From: Novosphingobium sp.
GTDB taxonomy: Bacteria; Pseudomonadota; Alphaproteobacteria; Sphingomonadales; Sphingomonadaceae
Length of the DNA: 64,000 nucleotides
Reading direction: 5' to 3'
NCBI RefSeq assembly: GCF_020852455.1
Contig: NZ_JADZAT010000010.1
Coordinates: forward strand, 248,001-312,000
How positions within the stretch are numbered: the stretch's first letter is position 1; each line of letters starts with the position of its first letter. Under the pieces are notes generated by a model. That model was not told the origin of the DNA. It was given only the letters and a program-made list of their open reading frames with translations, and did no database searches. Below are positions 34,206-46,200 of the stretch, piece by piece. The translations under genes and the position numbers were made by a program.

Positions 34206-37200
34206 TTGGCCGACGTAGTGAGCGTTCGTCTTGCAGTTGTTGTTGCGCGCACCGTTGACCGGTTCGTGGCAAAATTCGATGCGGCGACAATTGACGATGC
34301 CACCCGGAGCTCGGCGCTCAGCGAAATTGGCAGCCTGCGCGGCACAATCGGTCGCACTTCGCCCCTGATCGATCATTCGCTTGCCAAGCTTGAGCGTGCG
34401 CTTGCGACAAGTCGCGGTTCGCAGCCGCGCACCGACCGGACTGCCGCGCAGCGGCTGCGCCGGATTCTGCGCGCCGTCGCGCCGCTGGCGCTGGCGGCAA
34501 GCGCACTGACCGGCTTCACTGCCACCCCGGCGATGGCCGCGCTGCTGGTTTACAATGTCGGCGATACGATCACCAATCCCGCAACGGGTACTGCCGAAAC
34601 GGTTTCCCAGCTGGTCGAAAACTATGGCGTGGTGACGTCGGCCGGCAATTTCATCCTGCTCGCCCAGACGGTCGGCGATAGCTATACGGTCACCGACAAT
34701 TCGACCGTTCCGGCGACGGTCACCACCTATGAGGTGACGGCTGTAACATTGACGTCTGGCCGCGTCACATCGGTCACGATCAAGAACCTGACCACCAATA
34801 CGTCATCGACGATCGCCACCACGGCTACCTACAGCGGTCCTCCGCCGGCGGGCGGTGGCACCGGTTCGGGCGTGACCTATGCCACGCCGTCGACCCCGGG
34901 AACGCCCTATCGGGATATCCGCGCAGGCGGCAATGGCGGCGATGGACGCGATGGCGGCGGGGTCTGCTTCGGTGCGCTCGGTTGTATCCAGTACGCGCCA
35001 GGCAATGGCGGCGCCGGGGGCACCGGCCCCAGCTTCACCGATACGATCACCGTATCGTGGGGCGCGATCAGCACCACCGGCGACAACAATCCCGGGATCG
35101 TCGTGGTCAGCAAGGGCGGCGATGGCGGCGATGGCGGCACCGGCTATGGCAACATCCCGCCCGCGCGGGGCGGCAACGGCGGTGATGGCGGGGTTGTCAC
35201 GGCAATCAACCAGACCACGGTCGAAACATTCGGCGTCAACAGCTTCGGCATGCTGGTGCAAAGCGTCGGCGGGCGTGCAGGATCGGGCGGCAACTGCTAT
35301 ATCGCCTGTTCCGGCGGCGGACCGGGCACGCCGGGCAACGGCGGCACCGCAACCGGCATCAACGAAAACCGGATCGTCACCTGGGGCAACGGCGCGGCGG
35401 GTCTGATCGTCCAGAGCAGCGGCGGCAATGCCGGCACCGGCGGCTCCAGCTATGGCATCTATGGCGATGCCGGCGGCGGCGGCTATGGCGGCAACGGCGG
35501 CACCGCACACGCGGTCAACAACGGTTATATCCTGACCCATGGCCAGTCGGCCTATGGTGTGCTGGCCCAGTCGATCGGCGGGATCGGTGGCAACAGCGGC
35601 GATGCTGGCGGGATCGTCGCGTTCGGTGGCAGCGGCGGTGGCGGTGGCCACGGCGGCACCGCGCAGGTCGATCTTGGCGCCACCAGCGAAACCCTGACGA
35701 CCGGCAACTGGTCGCACGGCGTTCTGGCGCAATCGATCGGCGGCGGCGGCGGCTCAACCGGTTCGGTTGGCGGGGCGGCTTCGTTCGGCTCTGGCGGCGG
35801 TGACGGTGGCTATGGCGGATCGGCGATCGTCAACGCTGCCGACGGTTCGTTCATCGAGACCTGGGGCATCGGTGCCTATGGTATCTATGCTGAATCGATC
35901 GGCGGCACCGGCGGCACGGCCGGGGGCACCGGCGGCGTCTTCACCATGGGCGGTTCAGGCGGCACGGGGAAGACCGGCGGAGCCGTTACGGTCACCAGCT
36001 CGGCGACGATCCTGACCCACAGCCAGGATGCCCGCGGCATCTTTGCCCAGTCGGTCGGCGGCGGCGGCGGCAGCGCGAATACCTCGGGCGGCCTGGTCTC
36101 GCTGGGCGGCAGCGGCGGCAGCGGTGCCGATGGCGGACAGGTGACCATTACGCTGGGCACGGGTAGCGAGATCACCACGTCCGGCAGGGGCGCGGACGGT
36201 GCCTTTGCGCAGTCGGTGGGCGGCGGCGGCGGTTCGGGGGCCTCTTCGGTCGGCCTGGTTGCGCTGGGCGGCTCGGGCAGCGTCGGCGGAGCCGGCGGGG
36301 TGGTCTCGGTCAGCAATGCCGGCAGCATCACCACCGGTGGGCGGCTGGCGCGCGGCCTGTTCGCGCAGTCGGTGGGCGGCGGCGGCGGCAGCGGCGGCGA
36401 TGGCGGCGCGCTGGTTGCGATCGGCGGCGGGTCGAGCGCTGGTGGCAGCGGCGGCACGGTGACGCTGGGCAACAGCGGCACGATCGAAACCGGCGGCGCG
36501 TTCAGCCAGGGCATGTTCGCCCAATCGATTGGTGGCGGCGGCGGAAGCGGCGGCGATGCCGGCGGCCTTGCGGCGATCGGCGGATCGGGCAGCGGCGGCG
36601 GTGCCGGCGGTGTGGTCACCGTGACCAATTCGGGCCTGGTAACCACCGGCGGCAACATGTCGTCCGCGATCCAGGCGCAATCGATCGGCGGCGGCGGCGG
36701 CGATGGCGGTTCGACCGGCGGCGTCCTGCTGACCATCGGTGGATCGGCGGGGGCCGGCAACAATGCCGGACCCGTCACGGCGAACATTTCCGGCAGCATG
36801 CAGACCACCGGCAACGATTCGCACGGCCTGTTTGCGCAGGCGGTTGGCGGCGGCGGTGGCAACGGCGGATCATCAACCTCGGTTTCGGCCTTCGTCGGTG
36901 TCGCGATCGGCGGATCGGGCGGCGCCGGGGGCGCGGGCGGTACGGTCAACGTCAACCTGTCTTCCCGGACAGTCGACATCGCCGGTATCCCGACCGAGAT
37001 CCTGCCCTTTATCAGCACAACCGGTGATCGTTCGCGCGGGATTTTCGCGCAGTCGGTCGGCGGCGGCGGCGGCACGGGCGGCTATGCGGTGCAAACCAGC
37101 GTCGGCCTGTTCGGTTCGGCCAGTTTCGCGATCGGTGGTTCGGGCGGCGCGGGCAGCCAGGGCGGCACGGTTTCGCTCAATGGCGATGCCAATGTCCTGA

Positions 37201-40200
37201 CCACCGGTGACAACAGCCAGGGCGTGTTCATCCAGTCGGTCGGCGGAGGCGGCGGTGCGGGCGGCTTCAGCGTGTCCGCGACCCTGTCTGCCGGGATCGG
37301 CTTCAGTGGATCGCTGGCCGTCGGGCTGGGCGGCCGGGGCGGCGCGGGCGGTGTCGGCGGGACCGTCACCGGCACCAGCGGCGGGACCATCGTCACCAGG
37401 GGCATGTTCTCGACCGGTTACCTCGCGCAATCGGTTGGCGGCGGCGGCGGTGCGGGCGGTTTCAATGTCAGCGTAGCGGGCGCGGCGAGTGATGGTTTCA
37501 CCGTCTCGGGCGCGATCGGCGCCGGCGGGACCGGCGGCGGCGGCGGTAACGGTGGAACGGTCGATGTGGCCTTCGATGGCACCATCTCTACCGGTGACAG
37601 CGATGGCAGCGGATCCAACTCGGGCGGGTTCGTGGCCCAGTCGGTCGGCGGCGGCGGCGGTACCGGCGGTTTCAACGTCAGCGCGACGCTGGGCTTTTCG
37701 GGCGGAGGGTCGATCGGTGGTTCGGTTGGCCTGGGCGGCAATGGCGGTGGCGGCGGGATTGGCGGATCGGTTACGGGCCGGGTCGGCGCAGTCACCACAA
37801 CCGGTGACCGTTCGAACGCCGTGACCATCCAGTCGGTTGGCGGCGGCGGCGGTAGCGGCGGCTTCAATGTCAGCGGCTCGATCACTGGCTCGGGCGGGTT
37901 TGCCGGCGGGATTTCGGTGGGCCTTGGCGGGTCGGGCGCGGGCGGCGGGGCTGGCGGTGCAGTCACCGGCACGGTGACCGGGCTGGTCCAGACCAGCGGT
38001 GAGCAGTCCGACGGCGTGGTCATCCAGTCGCTGGGTGGCGGCGGCGGCAGCGGCGCTTTCAATGTCAGCGGCAACATCGCACTGGGCGGCGCGGCGGGCG
38101 GCGGGATCTCGGTCGGCCTGGGCGGATCGGGCGGCAGCGGCGGCGCCGGCCTGGCGGCGACCGGGCATATCCAGAACGATGTCATCACCACCGGCAACCA
38201 GTCGCGCGGTGTGCTGGTGCAATCGGCCGGCGGCGGCGGCGGCGGCGGTGCGTTCAATATCAGCGGCAACCTGGCGATCGGCGGCACAGCATCGGGTTCG
38301 ATCGGGGTTGGCCTTGGCGGATCGGGCGGCAGCGGCGGCACGGGCGGCGTGGTAATCGCCGATGCCAAGAACATTTCCACCAGCGGCGATGATGCCGCCG
38401 GCTTTATCGCCCAGTCGGTGGGTGGCGGCGGCGGTGCCGGCGGCTTCAATATCACCGGCGGCATGTCATTCAGCGGTACTGCATCGGGATCGATCGGGGT
38501 CGGCCTGGGCGGTTCGGGCGGCGGTGGCGGCAGCGCCAACACGGTCAATGCCACCTTGGTCGGCAACACCGTGACGATTGGCGACGGGTCGGGTGCGATC
38601 CTGGCGCAATCGGTTGGCGGCGGCGGCGGCGCGGGCGGTTTCAATGTCGGCGGTGATATCGCCGCGGCGGGGACCGGGGCGGTCTCGGTCAGCGTCGGGC
38701 TGGGTGGCAGCGGCGGCACAGCCGGCAACGCGCAGGCCGTAACGCTGAGCCTGACCGGCGCAGCGCAGACCGGTGAAGGCACCGGCGCCGGTGATCGCGG
38801 GGCCTATTCCGATGCGATCGTTGCCCAGTCAATCGGCGGCGGCGGCGGCAGCGGCGGCTTCAACGTCAATGGCAGCATTGCCGGGGCGGGGACCGGCGCG
38901 GGCCAGGTCGGGATCGGGATCGGCGGCCATGGCGGCGGCGGCGGATCGGCCGGCGCGGTGACGCTGAATGTTAATAATGGCATTACTATCAATGATATAA
39001 GCCGCATTGCTGCGATCACCTTGCAGCACCACAGTGCGGGTATCATCGCCCAGTCGATCGGCGGCGGCGGCGGCAATGGTGGCTTCAATGTCACCGGCGG
39101 GCTTAGCGTTGGCGGCACTGGCGCGGGCGGCGTCAACGTCGGCATCGGCGGATCGGGCGGCAGCGGCAATTCAGCCGGCACAGTCATTGCCGATATCACC
39201 GGCTATACGCGCACCTACGGCGATGACAGCGGCGCGGTGCTGGCCCAGTCGGTTGGCGGCGGCGGCGGCAATGGCGGCTTCAACGTAGCCGCCGGCATGT
39301 CGTTTGCGGTCGAAGGATCCGGCAGCATCAATGTCGGGGTCGGCGGTGCCGGCGGCAGCGGCGGTGCGGCTGGCAATGTAACGCTCAACATCAATGACCA
39401 GATTGCGGCACCCAGCATCGATCTGGTCGCGGCGATGACCAGCGGCGACCGCTCGATCGGCGTGATCGCGCAATCCCTGGGCGGGGGCGGCGGCAACGGC
39501 GGCTTCAATATCACCGGCGGCATCAACGCTTCGGGCGGCTTTACCGGCGGCGCCAACATCGGCATCGGCGGCATGGGCGGTGACGGCGGCAGCGCTGCCG
39601 ACGCCAGCGCCGACATCACCGGATCGATTGCCACCCTGGGCGATGGCAGCGCGGCCTTGCTGGTCCAGTCGGTTGGCGGAGGCGGCGGCAACGGCGGCTT
39701 CAACGTCACCGGCAGCATTGCCGTTTCCAAGAGCGGCGGCGGCCAGGTCGGCGTCGGGATCGGCGGGTTTGGCGGCTCGGGTGGAGCGAGCGGCGCGGCA
39801 AGCCTGCTGCTGAACCAGCGCACGTCGAACCCCGCTGGCACATTGATCGCGGCTTCGACCGACGGGATCGATTCGGATGCGATCGTGGTCCAGTCGCTGG
39901 GCGGCGGCGGCGGCAACGGCGGCTTCAACGTCACCGGCTCGCTCAGCATTTCGGCCGGCAGTTCGGGCTCGGTTGGCATCGGCATCGGCGGCTTTGGTGG
40001 CAGCGGCGGGGCCTCGGGCAGTGCAACATCGACCATTGCCGGCAACATCTTTGCCGGCGGTGCGCAATCGAGCGGCCTGCTGGTCCAGTCGGTTGGCGGC
40101 GGCGGCGGCAACGGCGGCTTCAACGTCACCGGCGGAGCCAGCATCAACAAGGGTGCCAGCGGCAATGTCGGCGTCGGCATCGGCGGCTTCGGCGGCTCGG

Positions 40201-43200
40201 GCGGCGCCGGCTTTGAGGCAACGTCGACACTGGTCGGCAATGTCACCACCATGGACCACGACAGCAGCGGCGTTACCGTTCAGTCGCTGGGCGGCGGGGG
40301 CGGCAACGGCGGCTTCAACGTAACCGGCCTGCTGAGCATTTCAGCGACTTCGGCGGCCAGCGGCAACATTGGTGTCGGTATCGGCGGTTTTGGCGGAGAC
40401 GGCGGCGCAGCGGCCAAGGCGACCAGCACGATTACCGGCGACATCGTCACCCGCGGCAGCAACAGCTATGCCCTGCTGGTCCAGTCGCAAGGCGGCGGCG
40501 GCGGTAACGGCGGCTTCAACGTCACCGGCAATGTCGCGCTTTCGGCGCAGGGCACGGCGGCCAACCTGGGTGTCGGGATCGGCGGATTCGGCGGATCGGG
40601 CGGCGCGGCAGGCGATGTGGAATCGACCATGACCGGCGATATCTTCACCGGGGCGGCCGATCAGAACGGCGTACTGCTCACCTCCAGCCGCAGCAGCGGC
40701 GCGACCATCCAGTCGGTCGGCGGCGGCGGCGGCAATGGCGGCTTCAACGTGACCGGCAACCTGGCTGCAACGATGGGCGCTTCGGCCAGCGGCAACCTGG
40801 GCGTCGGGATCGGCGGCTTTGGCGGCGACGGCGGCGCCGGGGGGATCGTTACCGCGACCCAGACCGGCAATGTCACCACGCGCGGCGATGACAGCTATGG
40901 CATTCTGGTCCAGTCGGCGGGCGGCGGCGGCGGCAATGGCGGCTTCAGCGTTACCGGCAACGTGTCGCTCAGCCGGGCCAGCAACGGCTCGGTCGGGGTC
41001 GGCATTGGCGGCTTTGGCGGCGAAGGCGGTGTCGGCAGCAGCGTCACCGCGACGCTGGCCGGAAATGTCACCACCGATGGCGACAAGGCGTATGGGGCGA
41101 CAATCCAAAGCCTTGGCGGCGCCGGCGGGGCCGGCGGCTTCAATGTCACGGGCAATCTTGCGATCTCGGCCGGGGCCGGAACCTCGATCGCGGCTTCGGT
41201 CGGGATCGGCGGGTTTGCCGGCGGCGGCGGCGATGCCGGCATCGTCGATGCCACGGTCAACGGCACCTATCGCACTACCGGCGCGAACAGCCACGGCGTG
41301 CTGGCCCAGTCGCTGGGCGGCGGCGGCGGCGCAGGCGGGCTTAACGTGGCCGGTTCGGCCAGCCTGTCGACCGGGACGGCCGGCAGCGGTGCGGTTGGCG
41401 TTGGCGGCTTCGGCGGCGACGGGGGCGACGGTTCGACCGTTGTCTTCGCGCGCAGCGGCGATACCTTCACCGATGGCGCCAGTTCGAACGGCATCACCGT
41501 CCAGTCGGTCGGCGGCGGCGGCGGCGCAGGCGGGATCAATATCTCGGGCAGCCTGGCGGCGACCAAGGGCAATGCCACCGCAGTCTCACTCGGGCTGGGC
41601 GGCTTTGGCGGCGACGGCGGCAGTGGCGGCGATGTCACCGCCACGATCACCGGCAACGTCCTGGCAAGGGGCCTCGAATCCGACATCACGACGGCGGTCT
41701 ATGACCTTTCGCTGCTTGAAGGCACCCAGACGGTTGACGACTATTCGGACCTGCTGATCGGCGAAACCCGCGTCAGGAGTGGCGGCTCGACCGGCGTTCT
41801 GGTGCAGTCGGTTGGCGGCGGCGGCGGCAACGGCGGCCTCAACATCGCAGGCTCGATCAGCCTGACCAAGAGCGGGGCCGGTTCGGCCGGGCGCACTGCG
41901 GCGATCGGGATTGGCGGCTTCGGCGGTTTGGGCGGCAACGCCGGCAACGTGATCGCCACACTCGGGGCGCCGACCGGCAGCACAAGCCGGGTCCAGGTCC
42001 AGGGCATCGGCGATAACCAGATGGCCTTTGCCGCGCAGTCGATCGGCGGCGGCGGCGGTTCGGGCGGGATGAACATCAGCGGCGGCATTTCGACCGCCGG
42101 CCAGCTGACGATCGGGATCGGCGGCTTCGGCGGCGCCGGTGGTACGGCGGGCAATGTCACGGCCTCGGTCGATGCCGATCTGTTCGTGTCGGGCAACAAC
42201 AGCATCGGCTTCCTGGCCCAGTCGGTCGGCGGCGGCGGCGGTGCGGGTGCAATCAACATCACCGGCGGTATCCAGTCGAGCGGCGGCACCGAACCGCAGG
42301 TCGCCTTCGGCCTGGGCGGTTTTGGCGGTGCGGGCAACACGGCCGGCAATGTCCTTGCCGCACAGCGCGGGCAGGTGATGGTCGATGGCCTGTTCGCCTA
42401 TGGCGTGCTGGCCCAGTCGATCGGCGGCGGCGGCGGCGCGGGTGGGATGAATATCTCGGCAGCGGTGACCGGCGCGGGCAATGCGGCCAAGAAGACCGAG
42501 GGGATCTCGATCTCGGCCGGGGTTGGCGGCAATGGCGGCACCGGCGCGAATGCCGGCAATGTCTCGCTGGCCAGTGACGGGAACGTCTTCGTCAACACCC
42601 TGGTCAGCGTGGCGCCCGGAACCGGGGAAGTGACCTTCTCGGGCGTTGAAGGCGCGATCTATGCACCGGGCGTGGTGGCGCAGTCGATCGGCGGCGGCGG
42701 CGGCGCGGGCGGCATGAACCTGACCGGCGCTTTCGCGCCCAAGGGCCAGCCCATCGCCATCGGCGTTGGCGGGACCGGCGGCGTGGGCGGCGATGCCGGA
42801 ACGGTTACCCTGACGCGCGGCTATGGCGTGGATGGCCCGGCAACGATCTTGACCTATGGCCAGGGCTCGCACGGCCTGGTCGCGCAATCGATCGGTGGCG
42901 GCGGCGGCAATGCCGGGTTCAACCTGGTCATTGCGGCCAACAAGTCGAAGCCCAATAACCCCCAACTCGGCGCGACCTTCACGATCGGCGGCGATGGCGG
43001 CTCTTCGGGCAACGGCAGCGATGTCACCGTCCTGCACCAGGGTGACATCTTCACCCATGGCGGCGGCAGCAACGGAATCCTGGCGCAATCGATCAGCGGC
43101 GGCGGCGGCAGCGGCGCAATGAATATCACCGGCGCGCTGATGAAGGACAGCTCGGCGGTCAACATCGCAGTGGGCGGCAGGGGCGGCGACGGTGGTAATT

Positions 43201-46200
43201 CCGGCGCGGTCAGCGTGACCCATGCCGGCCTGATCGTGACCGAAGGTGACAACAGCGCGGCGATCCGTGCCCAGTCGATCGCTTCGGGCGGCGGCGACGT
43301 GTCGTCAGAAGAAGATCTGACGGCCTTTATCCCCGCTGACCTGCCGATCGACGTGCCGATTCCGATCGGTCCGAAGAACGAGATCGCAGTCGGCATCGGC
43401 GATGTTGGCGGCAAGGGCGGGATCGCGGGCAACGTGACCGTCAATGCCAACGGTGTCCTGCACACCTCGGGGATCGATTCGATCGGTATCCATGCCCAAT
43501 CGATCGGCGGCTCGGGCGGGGCGAGCGGCACCATCAGCGCCAGCATCAGCGGTGAATCGCGCAGCGGCCAGGGCGCGGGTGTGGCCATGGCGGTTGGGCT
43601 CGATGGCGGTGAAAGCGGCCTGGCTGGCAACGTCAGTGTTACCAGCACGGCCCAGATCACCACCGTGGGTACCCGTTCGCGCGGGATCTTTGCCCAGTCG
43701 ATCGGCGGTTCCGGCGGGACCGGCGGTGAAGCCACCAACGGGTTTGAAAACGCCAGCAACGAAATGTCGATCTCGGTCGGCGGTGCAGGCGGCAGTGGCA
43801 GCGTCGCCGGTACGGTCGATGTGGTCCAGACCGGCCGGATCGACACGCAAGGCGAAGAAGCCGATGGTGTCCTGGCTCAGTCAATTGGCGGCGGCGGCGG
43901 AGCGGGGGGGGCGTCTGGCACCCAGAATCTGCAGTATGAATCAGCCGATTCCAATACCTTGGCGGTGGCAGTTGGCGGCAGCGGCGGCAACGGCGCGATT
44001 GCAAATGATGTAACCGTGTTCAACAGCGGGATTATCACCACCTCTGGCGTGCGGAGCTTCGGCATCCGGGCCCAGTCGATCGGCGGCGGCGGCGGTGTCG
44101 GCGGGGCGATCGATTCGAAGAAGCTGCTGGTGACCGGCACGTCGAATTCGATCGAATTCAACGTCGGTGGCAGCGGCGGCGATGGCAGCGCGGCTGGCGA
44201 TGTCAGCGTGACCAATGAAGGCCTGATCTGGACCACCGGCGTCGATGCGGCAGCGATCAGCGCCAACTCGATCGGTGGCGGCGGCGGCGATGCCGGTGCA
44301 ATCCTTGACCTGTCGGTCAGCCTGGCGACGTCGAACACCTTCAAGGCCAATATCGGCGGCACCGGTGGAAGCGGGGCTGTCGCGGGCGATGTTTCGGTCA
44401 TCAACCGTTCGAACGGCGGGCAAAACAGCGGCATCCTGCTGACCGAGGGCGCGGGTGCCTATGGCATCTTCGCCCAGTCGCTGGGTGGCAGCGGCGGCAA
44501 CAGCTCCTCGATCCTGTCGATTTCGGTCGATGGCGGGGCGGGCAGCATGTCGGCCGGGTTCAACTTCGGCAACGCCGGCGGTACCGGCAACCTGGCCGGC
44601 AACGTGTCGGTCAACAACAGCGCGCTGGTCTATACCCAGGGCGCGGCGGCTCACGGCATTCTGGCCCAGTCGATCGGCGGCGGTGGCGGCAATGGCGGGG
44701 TGGTGCTTTCGGGCAACATCAACGTCACCAACCCGCTCGCGGCGCCCTTGCTGTCGATTGGCGGCAGCGGCGGTGACGGCGGCGATGCCGGCAATGTGAC
44801 GGTGACCAATTCGGGCTCGATCCTGACCACCGGCGCGGGTGCCCACGGCATCGTTGCCCAGTCGATCGGCGGCGGCGGCGGCAATGCCGGGGTGGCGCTG
44901 GCAGTCACCGGCGAGCCCGGCTCGCTGATTGTCGGCAATACGCTCGCCGCCGCGCTGGGCGCGACGGTGATGACCGGCACGGGCGGGATCGGCGGCGATG
45001 TCACCGTGAACCACAGCGGCGATATCACCGTGCTCGGTGAAGGCAGCCAGGCGATCATCGCGCAAAGCATCAACGGCGGCGGCGGCTCGCTGACGCTCGA
45101 TTTCGATCAGATTGCGGCGATTTTCGACGACGGCGGATCGACTTCGGCGACCGCACCCGACCCGCTGGTTGCGGCGCGGGCCGGCGGTACGTCCAGCACC
45201 GGCATGGGCGGCGGCGTGGTGACCGTCAATTCGACCGGTACGATCGGCGTCGCCAGTGCCGGCGGGGTTGCGATCAACCTTCAATCGATTGGCGGCGGCG
45301 GCGGCAGCATGGTGCTGCAGGGCTCGATTGCCGCGCCGGTCATTTCGGCAGCGCGGAATAGCGCATTGGCGGCTTCGGGGCTTCCCGCCGGTTTCAATAT
45401 CGCGCTTGGCGGGCTCAACGGATCGAACAATCCCGGCGGTGCCATCAATGGCACCCAGACCGGCCGGGTCATGGTCGAAAGTGATCACAGCCTTGGCCTC
45501 ATGGTCCAGTCGATCGGCGGCGGCGGTGGCCGGACGATCGCCAGCCTTGGCGCGGCAGATCTTTCCGGCCTGGGCGAATCGAGCGTCGTGCTTGGCGGCA
45601 CAAACCAGAACAATTCGTCCGGCGGCGCCGTTGGCCATGTGCTGAACGGGACGATCTATGCGCTTGGCGACTATTCGATCGGCGGCCTGATCCAGAGCAT
45701 TGGCGGCGGCGGCGGGTTCGCCAGCGTCAACTTTGGCCCCAGCCAGCCCGCGGCAACGGCTGGAATCCAGACTGCCGATGCGAAGAGCGCCCTGGCAGCG
45801 GCACCGATCGCGACTTCCAGTTCGGCCTCGGTTACCTTCGGCGCGGTCGGCGGCAGCGGCAACAATGGCGCGGCAATCAACGAAACGCTGACCAGCGGTG
45901 CTTTTGCGGCAGGCGATCATTCGCCGGCCTTGCTGCTGCAGTCGATCGGCGCGGGCGGCGGTGCGGTCATGCTCACCGGCGTCTCGCATCCGCAGGTCAC
46001 CCTTGGCGGTTCGGCGGGAGCAAACGGCTCTGGCGGTGCAGTCAGCCTCACCAACCAGGGTTCGATCGAGGCCCTGGGTCTTGGCGGCTACGGCGTGATG
46101 CTGCAGTCGATCGGCGGCGGCGGCGGCATCGTGCTGGGTGACTTCACCGGAGCCGATGTCATCCTCAGCTCGGGCAATTCCGGCGATGGCGGACTGATCA

